Source of the DNA: Candidatus Bathyarchaeota archaeon UBA185 | GTDB lineage: Archaea; Thermoproteota; Bathyarchaeia; 40CM-2-53-6 | Assembly: GCA_002495485.1 (NCBI GenBank) | Contig: DAFH01000048.1 | Span: 29,008-39,997, forward strand | Direction of reading: 5' to 3' | DNA length: 10,990 bases | Part shown: positions 6,216 to 10,990 of the stretch, piece by piece | How positions within the stretch are numbered: position 1 is the stretch's first letter | Layout of the letters: each line of letters starts with the position of its first letter | The notes under the pieces: model-generated | Database searches by the model: none | Told to the model about the DNA's origin: nothing | What the model saw: the letters and a program-made list of their open reading frames with translations, nothing else | Program-made: the position numbers and the translations under genes

Positions 6216-7748
6216 TTGAAGCTCGTAGAGTGCGTTCCAAACTTTAGCGAAGGACGAAGACAGGATGCGATTCGATCGATCGCGGACGCGATCAGATCCA
6301 CACCCGGAGTGACGCTGCTAGATGTCGAGTCCAACCCTGACCATAACCGATCCGTGATCAGTTTCGTCGGGGAACCTGGACCCGTCAAGGAGGCGGCCTT
6401 GGCTGCGGCGGCGAGAGCGATCGACTTGATAGATTTGAACAACCACAAGGGCGAGCACCCTCGCATGGGCGCGGTCGACGTTGTACCATTCGTGCCTCTG
6501 TCCGGCTCGACGATGGAAGACTGTGTTGCATTAGCTAGAGACTTTGGCCGCGAGCTGGGAGCGCGATACCGTGTGCCAGTGTTCCTCTACGAGGAGGCGG
6601 CCACCGTTCCAGATCGGCGGAATCTTGCTGACGTGAGGGCTGGAGAGTTTGAGGGTCTCAGAGACAAGATTGGGAAGGACCCTGCAAAGAAACCGGACTT
6701 TGGCCCCGAGATGATCCATCCAACCGCCGGAGCTACAGCTGTTGGCGCGCGGGAGATCCTCATCGCCTACAATGTTGACTTGGGAACCAGCGATCTCGCG
6801 ATTGCGAAGAAGATAGCGCACGAGCTCCGATCAAAGGACGGCGGACTAGCCTTTGTTAAGGCGCTGGGGTTCGAGCTGAAACAGCGCAGACTGGTCCAGG
6901 TCTCGATGAACATGACAGACTATCACAGGAGCCAGCTGTTCAAGGCCTACGAGCTGGTCAAGCTGTTCGCCGACCGCTACGGGGTCCCGGTGGTTGGTAG
7001 CGAGATCGTCGGACTCACGCCGATGGATGCCTTGGTGGATTCTGCGGAGTTCTACCTGCGACTGGAGAATTTCAACCGCGACCAGATTCTCGAAAAGAGA
7101 CTCTTCGCGCCGAGCCCGACAGGCCTCACTGACATGAGCCTCACCACGTTCAGCGAACAGGTCGCCTCGAAAAAGGCAGTTCCCGGAGGCGGCAGCGTCG
7201 CCGCATACATGGGTGCACTGGCAGCGGGACTACTATGCATGGTCAGCCGGATCACGCTGGGGAAGAAGGAGGTCCCGGCAGGAGCCGAACGTCTCGAGGA
7301 AGCGGTAAAGAGAGGCGAAGAGCTCCGTGCCAGGTTGCTCAAACTGGTGGCTGATGACGCTGAAGCCTTCAACGCGGTGATGAAGGCGTTCAAGATTCCA
7401 AAAGAACAAGCCGAGACACGGAAGAGGGCTATCCAGGAAGCGACGACGAAAGCTGCGGAAGCGCCTCTAGCTACCCTCGATAGTTCGGTTCAGACTCTGC
7501 GGCTTTCGGAGGAGGTTGCGAAGTATGGCTCGAAGAACGCCCTTTCTGATGTGTCTACTTCGATCGCTGCCGCGAAAGCCGCTGCAGAGGGTGCAGCGAG
7601 CAATGTGCTCGTCAATCTCGATGCGCTCGACGACCGGCAGTTTGCTGAGAAGACAGTCCGGCGAGTTGGAGAATTGAGAAATGAAGCATCGCTACTTGAG
7701 CAACGAGTCCGGGGCGTGATCGCGTCCCGTTTGCAGAAAACGGGCTAG
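6216..7748 (+). CDS. Bifunctional glutamate formiminotransferase / formiminotetrahydrofolate cyclodeaminase
   Basis: The first domain moves the formimino group from formiminoglutamate (histidine breakdown) to tetrahydrofolate; the second releases ammonia to give methenyl-tetrahydrofolate. The 510-residue chain matches the fused animal FTCD (about 541) end to end. It begins MKLVECVPNFSEG, and HKGEHPRMGAVDV carries H81, aligned with catalytic His82 of the pig enzyme. The transferase part runs to about 300 (SQLFKAYELVKLFADRYGVP and VGSEIVGLTPMDAL within). The cyclodeaminase part starts near 305, with PGGGSVAA at 323-330 and D445 in NALSDVS, aligned with the essential Asp452. Thus both active sites look intact. 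The start is TTG 6216; no other in-frame start nearby fits. The stop shares CTAG with the convergent HxlR gene. No hut genes are visible in the window. Confidence 0.95.
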   Translation: MKLVECVPNFSEGRRQDAIRSIADAIRSTPGVTLLDVESNPDHNRSVISFVGEPGPVKEAALAAAARAIDLIDLNNHKGEHPRMGAVDVVPFVPLSGSTMEDCVALARDFGRELGARYRVPVFLYEEAATVPDRRNLADVRAGEFEGLRDKIGKDPAKKPDFGPEMIHPTAGATAVGAREILIAYNVDLGTSDLAIAKKIAHELRSKDGGLAFVKALGFELKQRRLVQVSMNMTDYHRSQLFKAYELVKLFADRYGVPVVGSEIVGLTPMDALVDSAEFYLRLENFNRDQILEKRLFAPSPTGLTDMSLTTFSEQVASKKAVPGGGSVAAYMGALAAGLLCMVSRITLGKKEVPAGAERLEEAVKRGEELRARLLKLVADDAEAFNAVMKAFKIPKEQAETRKRAIQEATTKAAEAPLATLDSSVQTLRLSEEVAKYGSKNALSDVSTSIAAAKAAAEGAASNVLVNLDALDDRQFAEKTVRRVGELRNEASLLEQRVRGVIASRLQKTG

Positions 7749-8098
7749 TTGTCCAACTGGACCAGCCCCGTCCTCTTGTCTGCCCAGATCATCAATGGCG
7801 CGACGAGCATCGTCAGCTCTCTCCCCTCACGGGTCAGGCGGTACTCGACCCGCGGCGGAATCTCCGGGAAAGCCTCACGCTTGACAAGACCCGAATGCTG
7901 AAGGTCCTTGAGAACATCGGTCAGGGTCTTGGCGCTTATCCCCTTCAAACCCTGGACGAGCTCATTGAAACGCAGCGTTCCCTCATTTCCGAGCTGGGCG
8001 AGAACGCACAGAGTCCATTTCTTACCGATGATATCGATGAGCCCTTCGCATGGACAGGGGCAGATGCAGCAGGGTTCTCCTTCCTTTTGTCTGACCAT
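7745..8098 (-). CDS. HxlR-family winged-helix regulator with N-terminal cysteine cluster
   Basis: HxlR/MarR-like regulators bind palindromic operators as dimers and often sense thiol-reactive compounds. The 117-residue product shows the family core: LIDIIGKKWTLCVLAQL (20-36), the HTH RFNELVQGLKGISAKTLTDV (43-62), DLQHSGLVKRE (65-75), and the wing PPRVEYRLTREGREL. Unusual is the N terminus CCICPCPCEG with C10, C11, C13, C15 and C17, plus C31; family members normally have one or two cysteines here. This suggests metal or redox sensing, but that is inference. ATG 8098 is directly preceded by a perfect 15-bp palindrome (8101-8115), a good candidate for autoregulation. The gene is divergent from a six-cysteine micro-ORF and its stop overlaps that of the convergent formiminotransferase-cyclodeaminase gene. 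Confidence 0.93.
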   Translation of the reverse strand: MVRQKEGEPCCICPCPCEGLIDIIGKKWTLCVLAQLGNEGTLRFNELVQGLKGISAKTLTDVLKDLQHSGLVKREAFPEIPPRVEYRLTREGRELTMLVAPLMIWADKRTGLVQLDN

Positions 8099-8100
8099 TC

Positions 8101-8115
8101 CGTAACCCAGTTACG
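8101..8115. promoter_or_regulatory. Palindromic operator candidate at the HxlR gene start
   Basis: CGTAAC-CCA-GTTACG is a perfect 6-3-6 inverted repeat two bases from the HxlR-gene ATG and over its predicted transcription start (near 8110). A dimeric winged-helix protein could bind it. An oppositely oriented relative of its right half (CAGTTAC-n-AAA) occurs at 8147-8157, on the other side of the central TATA-like element. Confidence 0.55.
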
Positions 8116-8133
8116 AAATGGGAACTTTCTAGG

Positions 8134-8141
8134 CTAAATAC
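8134..8141. promoter_or_regulatory. Shared TATA-like box of the HxlR gene and the Cys-rich micro-ORF
   Basis: CTAAATAC lies in the middle of the 81-bp divergent gap. Rightward it predicts a start near 8164, just before the ribosome site of the micro-ORF. Leftward it reads GTATTTAG, preceded by purine-rich AAAGTGAA (possible BRE), with a start near 8110 and a leader of about 12 nt for the regulator. Both directions give sensible distances. Confidence 0.5.
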
Positions 8142-8178
8142 TTCACTTTGGTAACTGACTTCCAGGGGTGAAGTGAAG
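8141..8178. repeat. 8-bp inverted repeat before the Cys-rich micro-ORF
   Basis: CTTCACTT (8141-8148) and AAGTGAAG (8171-8178) are perfect inverted copies separated by 22 bases; the right arm ends two bases before ATG 8180. If the message starts upstream of 8141, the hairpin would cover part of the ribosome site. If it starts near 8164, as the TATA-like box predicts, only a DNA-level role is possible. Confidence 0.4.
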
Positions 8179-8179
8179 C

Positions 8180-8233
8180 ATGGACGGTTGCGAATGCCCG
8201 TGTGGCTGTGGATGCTGCGGTCCCGGATTCTGA
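8180..8233 (+). CDS. 17-residue six-cysteine microprotein, metallothionein-like (putative)
   Basis: ATG 8180 opens a 17-codon frame, MDGCECPCGCGCCGPGF, ending at TGA 8231-8233. Six of 17 residues are Cys, in a C-x-C-x-C-x-C-x-C-C pattern suited to binding Zn, Cu or another soft metal. GGTGA at 8167-8171 lies eight bases upstream. An in-frame TGA at 8174-8176 rules out an N-terminal extension from that side. A TATA-like box lies about 40 nt upstream and a T6 tract 42 nt downstream, so a transcript near 115 nt would form a complete unit. The cluster nearly mirrors the CCxCxCxC of the divergent HxlR regulator. A role in metal handling or buffering is inferred. I recognise no family, and the ORF is short enough that chance must be excluded. 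Confidence 0.5.
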   Translation: MDGCECPCGCGCCGPGF

Positions 8234-8274
8234 GTGAACGGCTAGATTCGACACGCCCCATAATATTAGCCCAG

Positions 8275-8280
8275 TTTTTT
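8275..8280 (+). terminator. Oligo-T terminator candidate after the micro-ORF
   Basis: CCCAGTTTTTTGTTGTTCG contains T6 followed by GTTGTT. Archaeal RNA polymerase stops at such T tracts without needing a hairpin. It lies 42 nt after the micro-ORF stop and before the TATA box of the aldo/keto reductase, separating the two units. Confidence 0.45.
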
Positions 8281-8293
8281 GTTGTTCGTGAAG

Positions 8294-8308
8294 GACTTCG
8301 TGGAAGTC
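8294..8308. promoter_or_regulatory. 15-bp palindrome next to the aldo/keto reductase TATA box
   Basis: GACTTC-GTG-GAAGTC is a perfect 6-3-6 inverted repeat. It abuts the TATA-like CTTAAA (8308-8313), 33-38 nt before ATG 8346. The site covers the BRE position, so a bound regulator could block or recruit the basal factors. The regulator is unknown; its sequence differs from the palindrome at the HxlR gene. Confidence 0.45.
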
Positions 8309-8345
8309 TTAAACCGGAGATTCACTTGTCGTCCCGGCTGCTGCT

Positions 8346-9308
8346 ATGCAACATACACGTCTAGGCTCGACCGGACTACAAGTCTCGAGAATATGTCTTG
8401 GAACAATGTCCTTCGGCAATCTGGAAGAGTGGATGGTTGAGATCGACAAGGCCCGGCCGATCATAAAGAGAGCACTTGACCTTGGCGTGAACTTCTTCGA
8501 CACGGCCAACGTGTATTCAAACGGAAGATCCGAGGAGATCGTCGGAGAACTTCTGAAAGACCGGGACGACGTTGTCATCGCTACGAAAGTGAGGTTGAGT
8601 ACCGGACAAGGTCCGAACAAAGAGGGACTCTCAAGATACCACATAATGAGCCAGGCCAGGAAGTCCCTCAAACGGCTCAAGACAGACAGGATCGACCTCT
8701 ACCAGATTCACCGCTGGGACTATGCGACGCCCATAGAAGAGACACTCTCAGCGCTAAACGATCTCGTTCGGCAGGGCACAGTAAACTACATCGGCGCGTC
8801 GAGCATGTGGGCCTGGCAGTTCGCCAAAGCCCTCTTCACAAGCGACCGGCTAGGCTTGGCAAGGTTCGTCTCGATGCAGAACCACTACAACCTATGCTAC
8901 CGAGAAGAGGAGCGCGAGATGATCCCGCTCTGCAAAGATCAGGGAATCGGCCTCATCCCATGGAGTCCATTGGCGAGAGGATTCCTCACAGGGAGATACA
9001 AACGGGGACAGACGCCCGACTCGGCGCGTTATCGCACTGACAAGTACTTCGCCGAGCGCTTCTTCAGGCCCGAAGACTTCGACGTAGTGGAGAGAGCCGA
9101 GGAGGTTGCCAAAGAAAAGGGAGCAACGACCGCCCAGATCGCTCTCGCCTGGCTACTTCACAAAGGAGTCAACGCACCAATAATTGGCGCAACAAAGGTT
9201 GAGCAGATAGAAGAAGCCGTCGCCGCGACCGACATCAAACTCTCTGACGATGACATGAAGAGGCTTGAAGAGCCATACAAGACGCACAGAATACTAGGCC
9301 ACTCATAG
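8346..9308 (+). CDS. Aldo/keto reductase family oxidoreductase
   Basis: Aldo/keto reductases are cytoplasmic TIM-barrel enzymes that reduce carbonyls with NAD(P)H. The 320-residue product has all family marks: N-terminal LGSTGLQVSRICLGTMSFG (6-24), GVNFFDTANVYSNGRSEEIV (47-66), and the catalytic tetrad D52, Y57, K81 (IATKVR) and H122 (YQIHRWD). Cofactor-region motifs follow: IPWSPLARGFLTGRY, ALAWLLHKGVNAPIIGATKV. It most resembles the bacterial-type YajO/Gcy-like group with the SMQNHYNL segment; the substrate is unknown. ATG 8346 has a TATA-like CTTAAA about 35 nt upstream and no ribosome site, so the message is probably leaderless or short-leader. A palindrome overlaps the promoter. It is convergent with the methyltransferase, with a 31-nt gap. 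Confidence 0.95.
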   Translation: MQHTRLGSTGLQVSRICLGTMSFGNLEEWMVEIDKARPIIKRALDLGVNFFDTANVYSNGRSEEIVGELLKDRDDVVIATKVRLSTGQGPNKEGLSRYHIMSQARKSLKRLKTDRIDLYQIHRWDYATPIEETLSALNDLVRQGTVNYIGASSMWAWQFAKALFTSDRLGLARFVSMQNHYNLCYREEEREMIPLCKDQGIGLIPWSPLARGFLTGRYKRGQTPDSARYRTDKYFAERFFRPEDFDVVERAEEVAKEKGATTAQIALAWLLHKGVNAPIIGATKVEQIEEAVAATDIKLSDDDMKRLEEPYKTHRILGHS

Positions 9309-9339
9309 CCGCCGAAGGAGCAACTAGGAAGTAGATCGG

Positions 9340-10089
9340 TCAGGGTTTGTAAGCCCGGAGGTGCGCCGGGTCCCAGCCGACAACCTCCGGCATGTCGCGG
9401 CGTCTGAGCTTCTTGCCGCCATATTCCGTACGGAGACGTTTCATTATTGCACTGTGAACATCGTCAGGGACATCCCACATGACGGAAGACTTCCTCGACT
9501 CGAAGCTGTTGATCTCATCATCCGCGTCAACCTCCGTCCAATAATCACCGGCTGGAACAACGAACTTGGGACGAATCAGTCTCCGGAGTCCAAGCTCTGC
9601 ATCGTTGAACCGATCCAAAGGATAGCCCATCTCTGCTCTAAGCTCTAGATACCTTTGTCTGGCGCTGAAACCCTCAATGTCCCCGGCCTCCGAGATCAAA
9701 ACGTTCTTCGTGACCCGGCCCACTTCACGGACGACCCATACCCAGTCCTTCACCAAGTGGAGGACATGAATCATGAGCGAGCCGTCGAAAGACCCGTCTC
9801 TAAACGGAAGATAGTGGCCGTCAGCGCGGACAAGATCTCTAACGCCTTTCGCTTGCGCCTGTTTCATCATGGATAAAGAGACGTCGACTCCGACGACAGC
9901 GAATCCGCTTTCGTTGAAGTACTGTGCGAACCTACCAGTCCCGACTCCCACGTCGAGGATGCTCTGGCAATTTCTGAAGCCTTCTTTCATTGCGTTGAGA
10001 ATCTTCTCCATGACCGGCACGGGGATGCCTGACCATCTTGTAGCGTCGTAGATGTGTGCGACCCGATCAAAAGAGACTGTCATAGTCAT
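9340..10089 (-). CDS. Class I SAM-dependent methyltransferase (UbiE/Methyltransf_11-like)
   Basis: The 249-residue product has a Rossmann methyltransferase core. Motif I is SILDVGVGTGRFAQYF (43-58), the acidic residue of motif II is D69 in VVGVDVS, ADGHYLPFRDGSFDG (89-103) is the segment after strand 4, and MIHVLHLVKDW follows. The start resembles UbiE-like enzymes (VSFDRVAHIYDATRW). The C-terminal half (about 140-249) has no motif I recognise and probably shapes the substrate pocket; the substrate is unknown. ATG 10089 is followed two codons later by another ATG (10083). CTAATTCG about 30 nt upstream on this strand could be a TATA box for an almost leaderless message. It stands alone between the convergent aldo/keto reductase and the divergent membrane protein. 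Confidence 0.92.
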   Translation of the reverse strand: MTMTVSFDRVAHIYDATRWSGIPVPVMEKILNAMKEGFRNCQSILDVGVGTGRFAQYFNESGFAVVGVDVSLSMMKQAQAKGVRDLVRADGHYLPFRDGSFDGSLMIHVLHLVKDWVWVVREVGRVTKNVLISEAGDIEGFSARQRYLELRAEMGYPLDRFNDAELGLRRLIRPKFVVPAGDYWTEVDADDEINSFESRKSSVMWDVPDDVHSAIMKRLRTEYGGKKLRRRDMPEVVGWDPAHLRAYKP

Positions 10090-10276
10090 GGACCTGGTTT
10101 CTTATGGCTGGGCAACGAATTAGGCGAAGGCCGACCGATTTTGTAGTTTTCCATAATGATCCAGATACTTACGCGTGCGGCCAATCATTGTCGAACTTTC
10201 AATACCAGTCGATACCCTATGGCTGTCCAGTGTATGTCGTGGGTCTACGAAGCTCAGAGGAAGAGGAAGAAGGTGG

Positions 10277-10711
10277 ATGAGAATCGTAAGAGACGTACTG
10301 TCTCTTGGACTCAGCGCTTCGGCCTCGATAGGATCTATCATCCTTCTGAACGATAGATGGCTCTGGTCAGAGGCCCCATCACACGCATTCGGACTTTTGG
10401 CGTTCGTTGTCGCAGATGCTCTGCTGGCTATAGCAATGCTGGGTAACTTCAGGGCCGCAATCTTGGGAGCGGTATTCACTTCGCTCGTCCAGTTCGGAGC
10501 AATGCTCCTGGATTTGTTTGGCGGCCACCCTGAAGGTGTTCCCTCAGCAGCTTTTCGAACATATCTGGTTAGCGACCCGTCATATTTGATGCTCCTCTTC
10601 ATTCAGATTGCGATAGCTACTGTAGCGATTAGCAAGCTGACAACGCTATGGCTCCACCGTCACACTAATTGGGCTGAATTCGTGCACCGCACCGGCCTTA
10701 AGGGTCAGTAG
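10277..10711 (+). CDS. Small integral membrane protein with four predicted helices
   Basis: The 144-residue product has four hydrophobic stretches: VLSLGLSASASIGSIILL, FGLLAFVVADALLAIAML, AAILGAVFTSLVQFGAMLLD and LMLLFIQIAIATVAISKLTT. Between the third and fourth lies a polar loop with GGHPEGVPSAAFRTYLVSDP. No catalytic motif is visible and I do not recognise a family. ATG 10277 is chosen because hydrophobic, membrane-like sequence begins there; a GTG at 10175 in the same frame would add 34 residues of arginine-rich, low-quality sequence. GAAGAAGGTGG just before the ATG is purine-rich but too close for a standard ribosome site. The opposite strand is also open for 160 codons, but its residues look like a shadow of this gene. 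Confidence 0.7.
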   Translation: MRIVRDVLSLGLSASASIGSIILLNDRWLWSEAPSHAFGLLAFVVADALLAIAMLGNFRAAILGAVFTSLVQFGAMLLDLFGGHPEGVPSAAFRTYLVSDPSYLMLLFIQIAIATVAISKLTTLWLHRHTNWAEFVHRTGLKGQ

Positions 10712-10738
10712 AGATCAGAGCGTCTGGTTCACTGCGGA

Positions 10739-10753
10739 TAGCTTATTAAGCTA
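10739..10753. promoter_or_regulatory. Palindrome containing the TATA-like box of the cupredoxin gene
   Basis: TAGCTTA-T-TAAGCTA is a perfect 7-1-7 palindrome. Its core TTATTAAG (10743-10750) lies about 41-48 nt before TTG 10791 and could be the TATA box, predicting a start near 10773. A regulator bound here would compete directly with TBP. Confidence 0.45.
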
Positions 10754-10765
10754 CTATCCTTGTAG

Positions 10766-10781
10766 TACTACGTCCGTAGTA
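10766..10781. promoter_or_regulatory. Inverted repeat at the predicted cupredoxin transcription start
   Basis: TACTACG-TC-CGTAGTA is a perfect 7-2-7 inverted repeat. It overlaps the self-complementary GTAGTACTAC at 10762-10771, and another CTACTA lies at 10751-10756, giving several GTAGTA/TACTAC half-sites within 32 bases. The position, over the predicted start and before TTG 10791, suits a repressor operator. Confidence 0.45.
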
Positions 10782-10790
10782 GATTAGGCT

Positions 10791-10990
10791 TTGAACACCT
10801 CGAAACGATTACTCCCCATAGTCTCTACCCTGATCCTCCTTGTGCTTGTCGCGCTCACAGCTCCGCCCGCCCTTCACCTAGGAAAAACGGTGCATGCGGC
10901 CAGCAGAACGATCACGCTGATTGGTAACTACTCCGGTTGGAACTACTCGCAACCCTCGGGCTCGAATCCAACGATTACGGCTACGCAGGG
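10791..10990 (+). CDS. Secreted cupredoxin-like protein, 3' truncated by window end
   Basis: Only the first 66 codons are in the window. Residues 1-37 form a signal peptide: basic MNTSKR, a hydrophobic core LLPIVSTLILLVLVALTA, and a likely cut after HAA. The mature start (RTITLIGNYSGWNY then SQPSGSNPTITATQG) resembles the first strands of archaeal plastocyanin/blue-copper domains, which often read W-N-x(4)-PSGSNPTITV-x-G. The copper ligands lie beyond the edge, so copper binding is not shown. The start is TTG 10791, preceded by a TATA-like palindrome and an inverted repeat. The protein would act outside the membrane, possibly in electron transfer. The preceding membrane-protein gene ends 79 nt upstream, but the palindromes suggest an own promoter. 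Confidence 0.72.
   Translation, partial: MNTSKRLLPIVSTLILLVLVALTAPPALHLGKTVHAASRTITLIGNYSGWNYSQPSGSNPTITATQ

Noticed and set aside
7895..8137. Plus-strand frames opposite the HxlR gene
   Set aside because: The minus strand encodes a full HxlR family core with wing; the plus-strand products have no family features.
8173..8364. 63-codon plus-strand frame overlapping the Cys-rich micro-ORF
   Set aside because: It runs through the T6 tract and the reductase promoter into the reductase start and shows no motif.
10175..10276. Earlier GTG start for the membrane-protein gene
   Set aside because: The extra 34 residues are basic and irregular; ATG 10277 begins the membrane-like part. Still possible.
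10120..10602. 160-codon open frame on the minus strand opposite the four-helix membrane protein
   Set aside because: Composition is Ser/Arg/Pro-rich with no hydrophobic order or motif, while the plus-strand frame gives clear membrane helices.
1..10990. CRISPR array, insertion sequence, tRNA or rRNA genes
   Set aside because: I saw no regularly spaced repeats, transposase motifs, terminal repeats or cloverleaf-like sequence in the gaps; all gaps between genes are below 300 bp.

Overview
The window looks like chromosomal DNA from an archaeon. It carries the archaeal basal factor TFE, the archaeal multiprotein bridging factor MBF1, the archaeal NAC chaperone (NAC plus UBA domain) and Trm56, the archaea-specific tRNA C56 2'-O-methyltransferase. 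Start codons are often TTG, promoters look like TATA boxes at leaderless or short-leader distance, and a few genes have a GGTGA-type ribosome site. The exported cupredoxin-like protein at the right edge and the gene mix suggest a TACK-type lineage (Nitrososphaeria/Thaumarchaeota or Bathyarchaeia-like). That placement is inference. I saw no tRNA, rRNA, CRISPR array or insertion sequence.

Left part (1-3060): a CaiB-type CoA-transferase cut by the left edge converges on a two-gene unit, tfe followed by a DUF2110-like gene. tfe is divergent from trm56, and both seem to share one AT-rich promoter core near 2482-2493. Middle part (3018-5660): a small membrane-protein gene broken by two compensating shifts in G runs, then mbf1 followed by an ankyrin-repeat gene. 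Divergent from mbf1 are a PUA-domain gene and nac.

Right-middle part (5669-8233): an MTH1-like Nudix gene with one frameshift, a fused formiminotransferase-cyclodeaminase, and an HxlR-family regulator whose stop codon shares a CTAG with the cyclodeaminase stop. The HxlR regulator has a tight N-terminal cysteine cluster. Divergent from it lies a 17-codon ORF with six cysteines. The 80 bp between them holds a central TATA-like element flanked by two inverted copies of a CAGTTAC-n-AAA motif. This regulator/microprotein pair is the most novel-looking item here.

Right part (8234-10990): an aldo/keto reductase with a 15-bp palindrome just before its TATA box, a convergent SAM methyltransferase, a four-helix membrane protein, and the 5' end of a secreted cupredoxin-like gene preceded by two palindromes.

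Three coding-frame breaks (near 3125, 3277 and 5711) all fall in runs of three or four G/C. They may be sequencing or assembly indels rather than true pseudogenes, so those genes should be read with that in mind.
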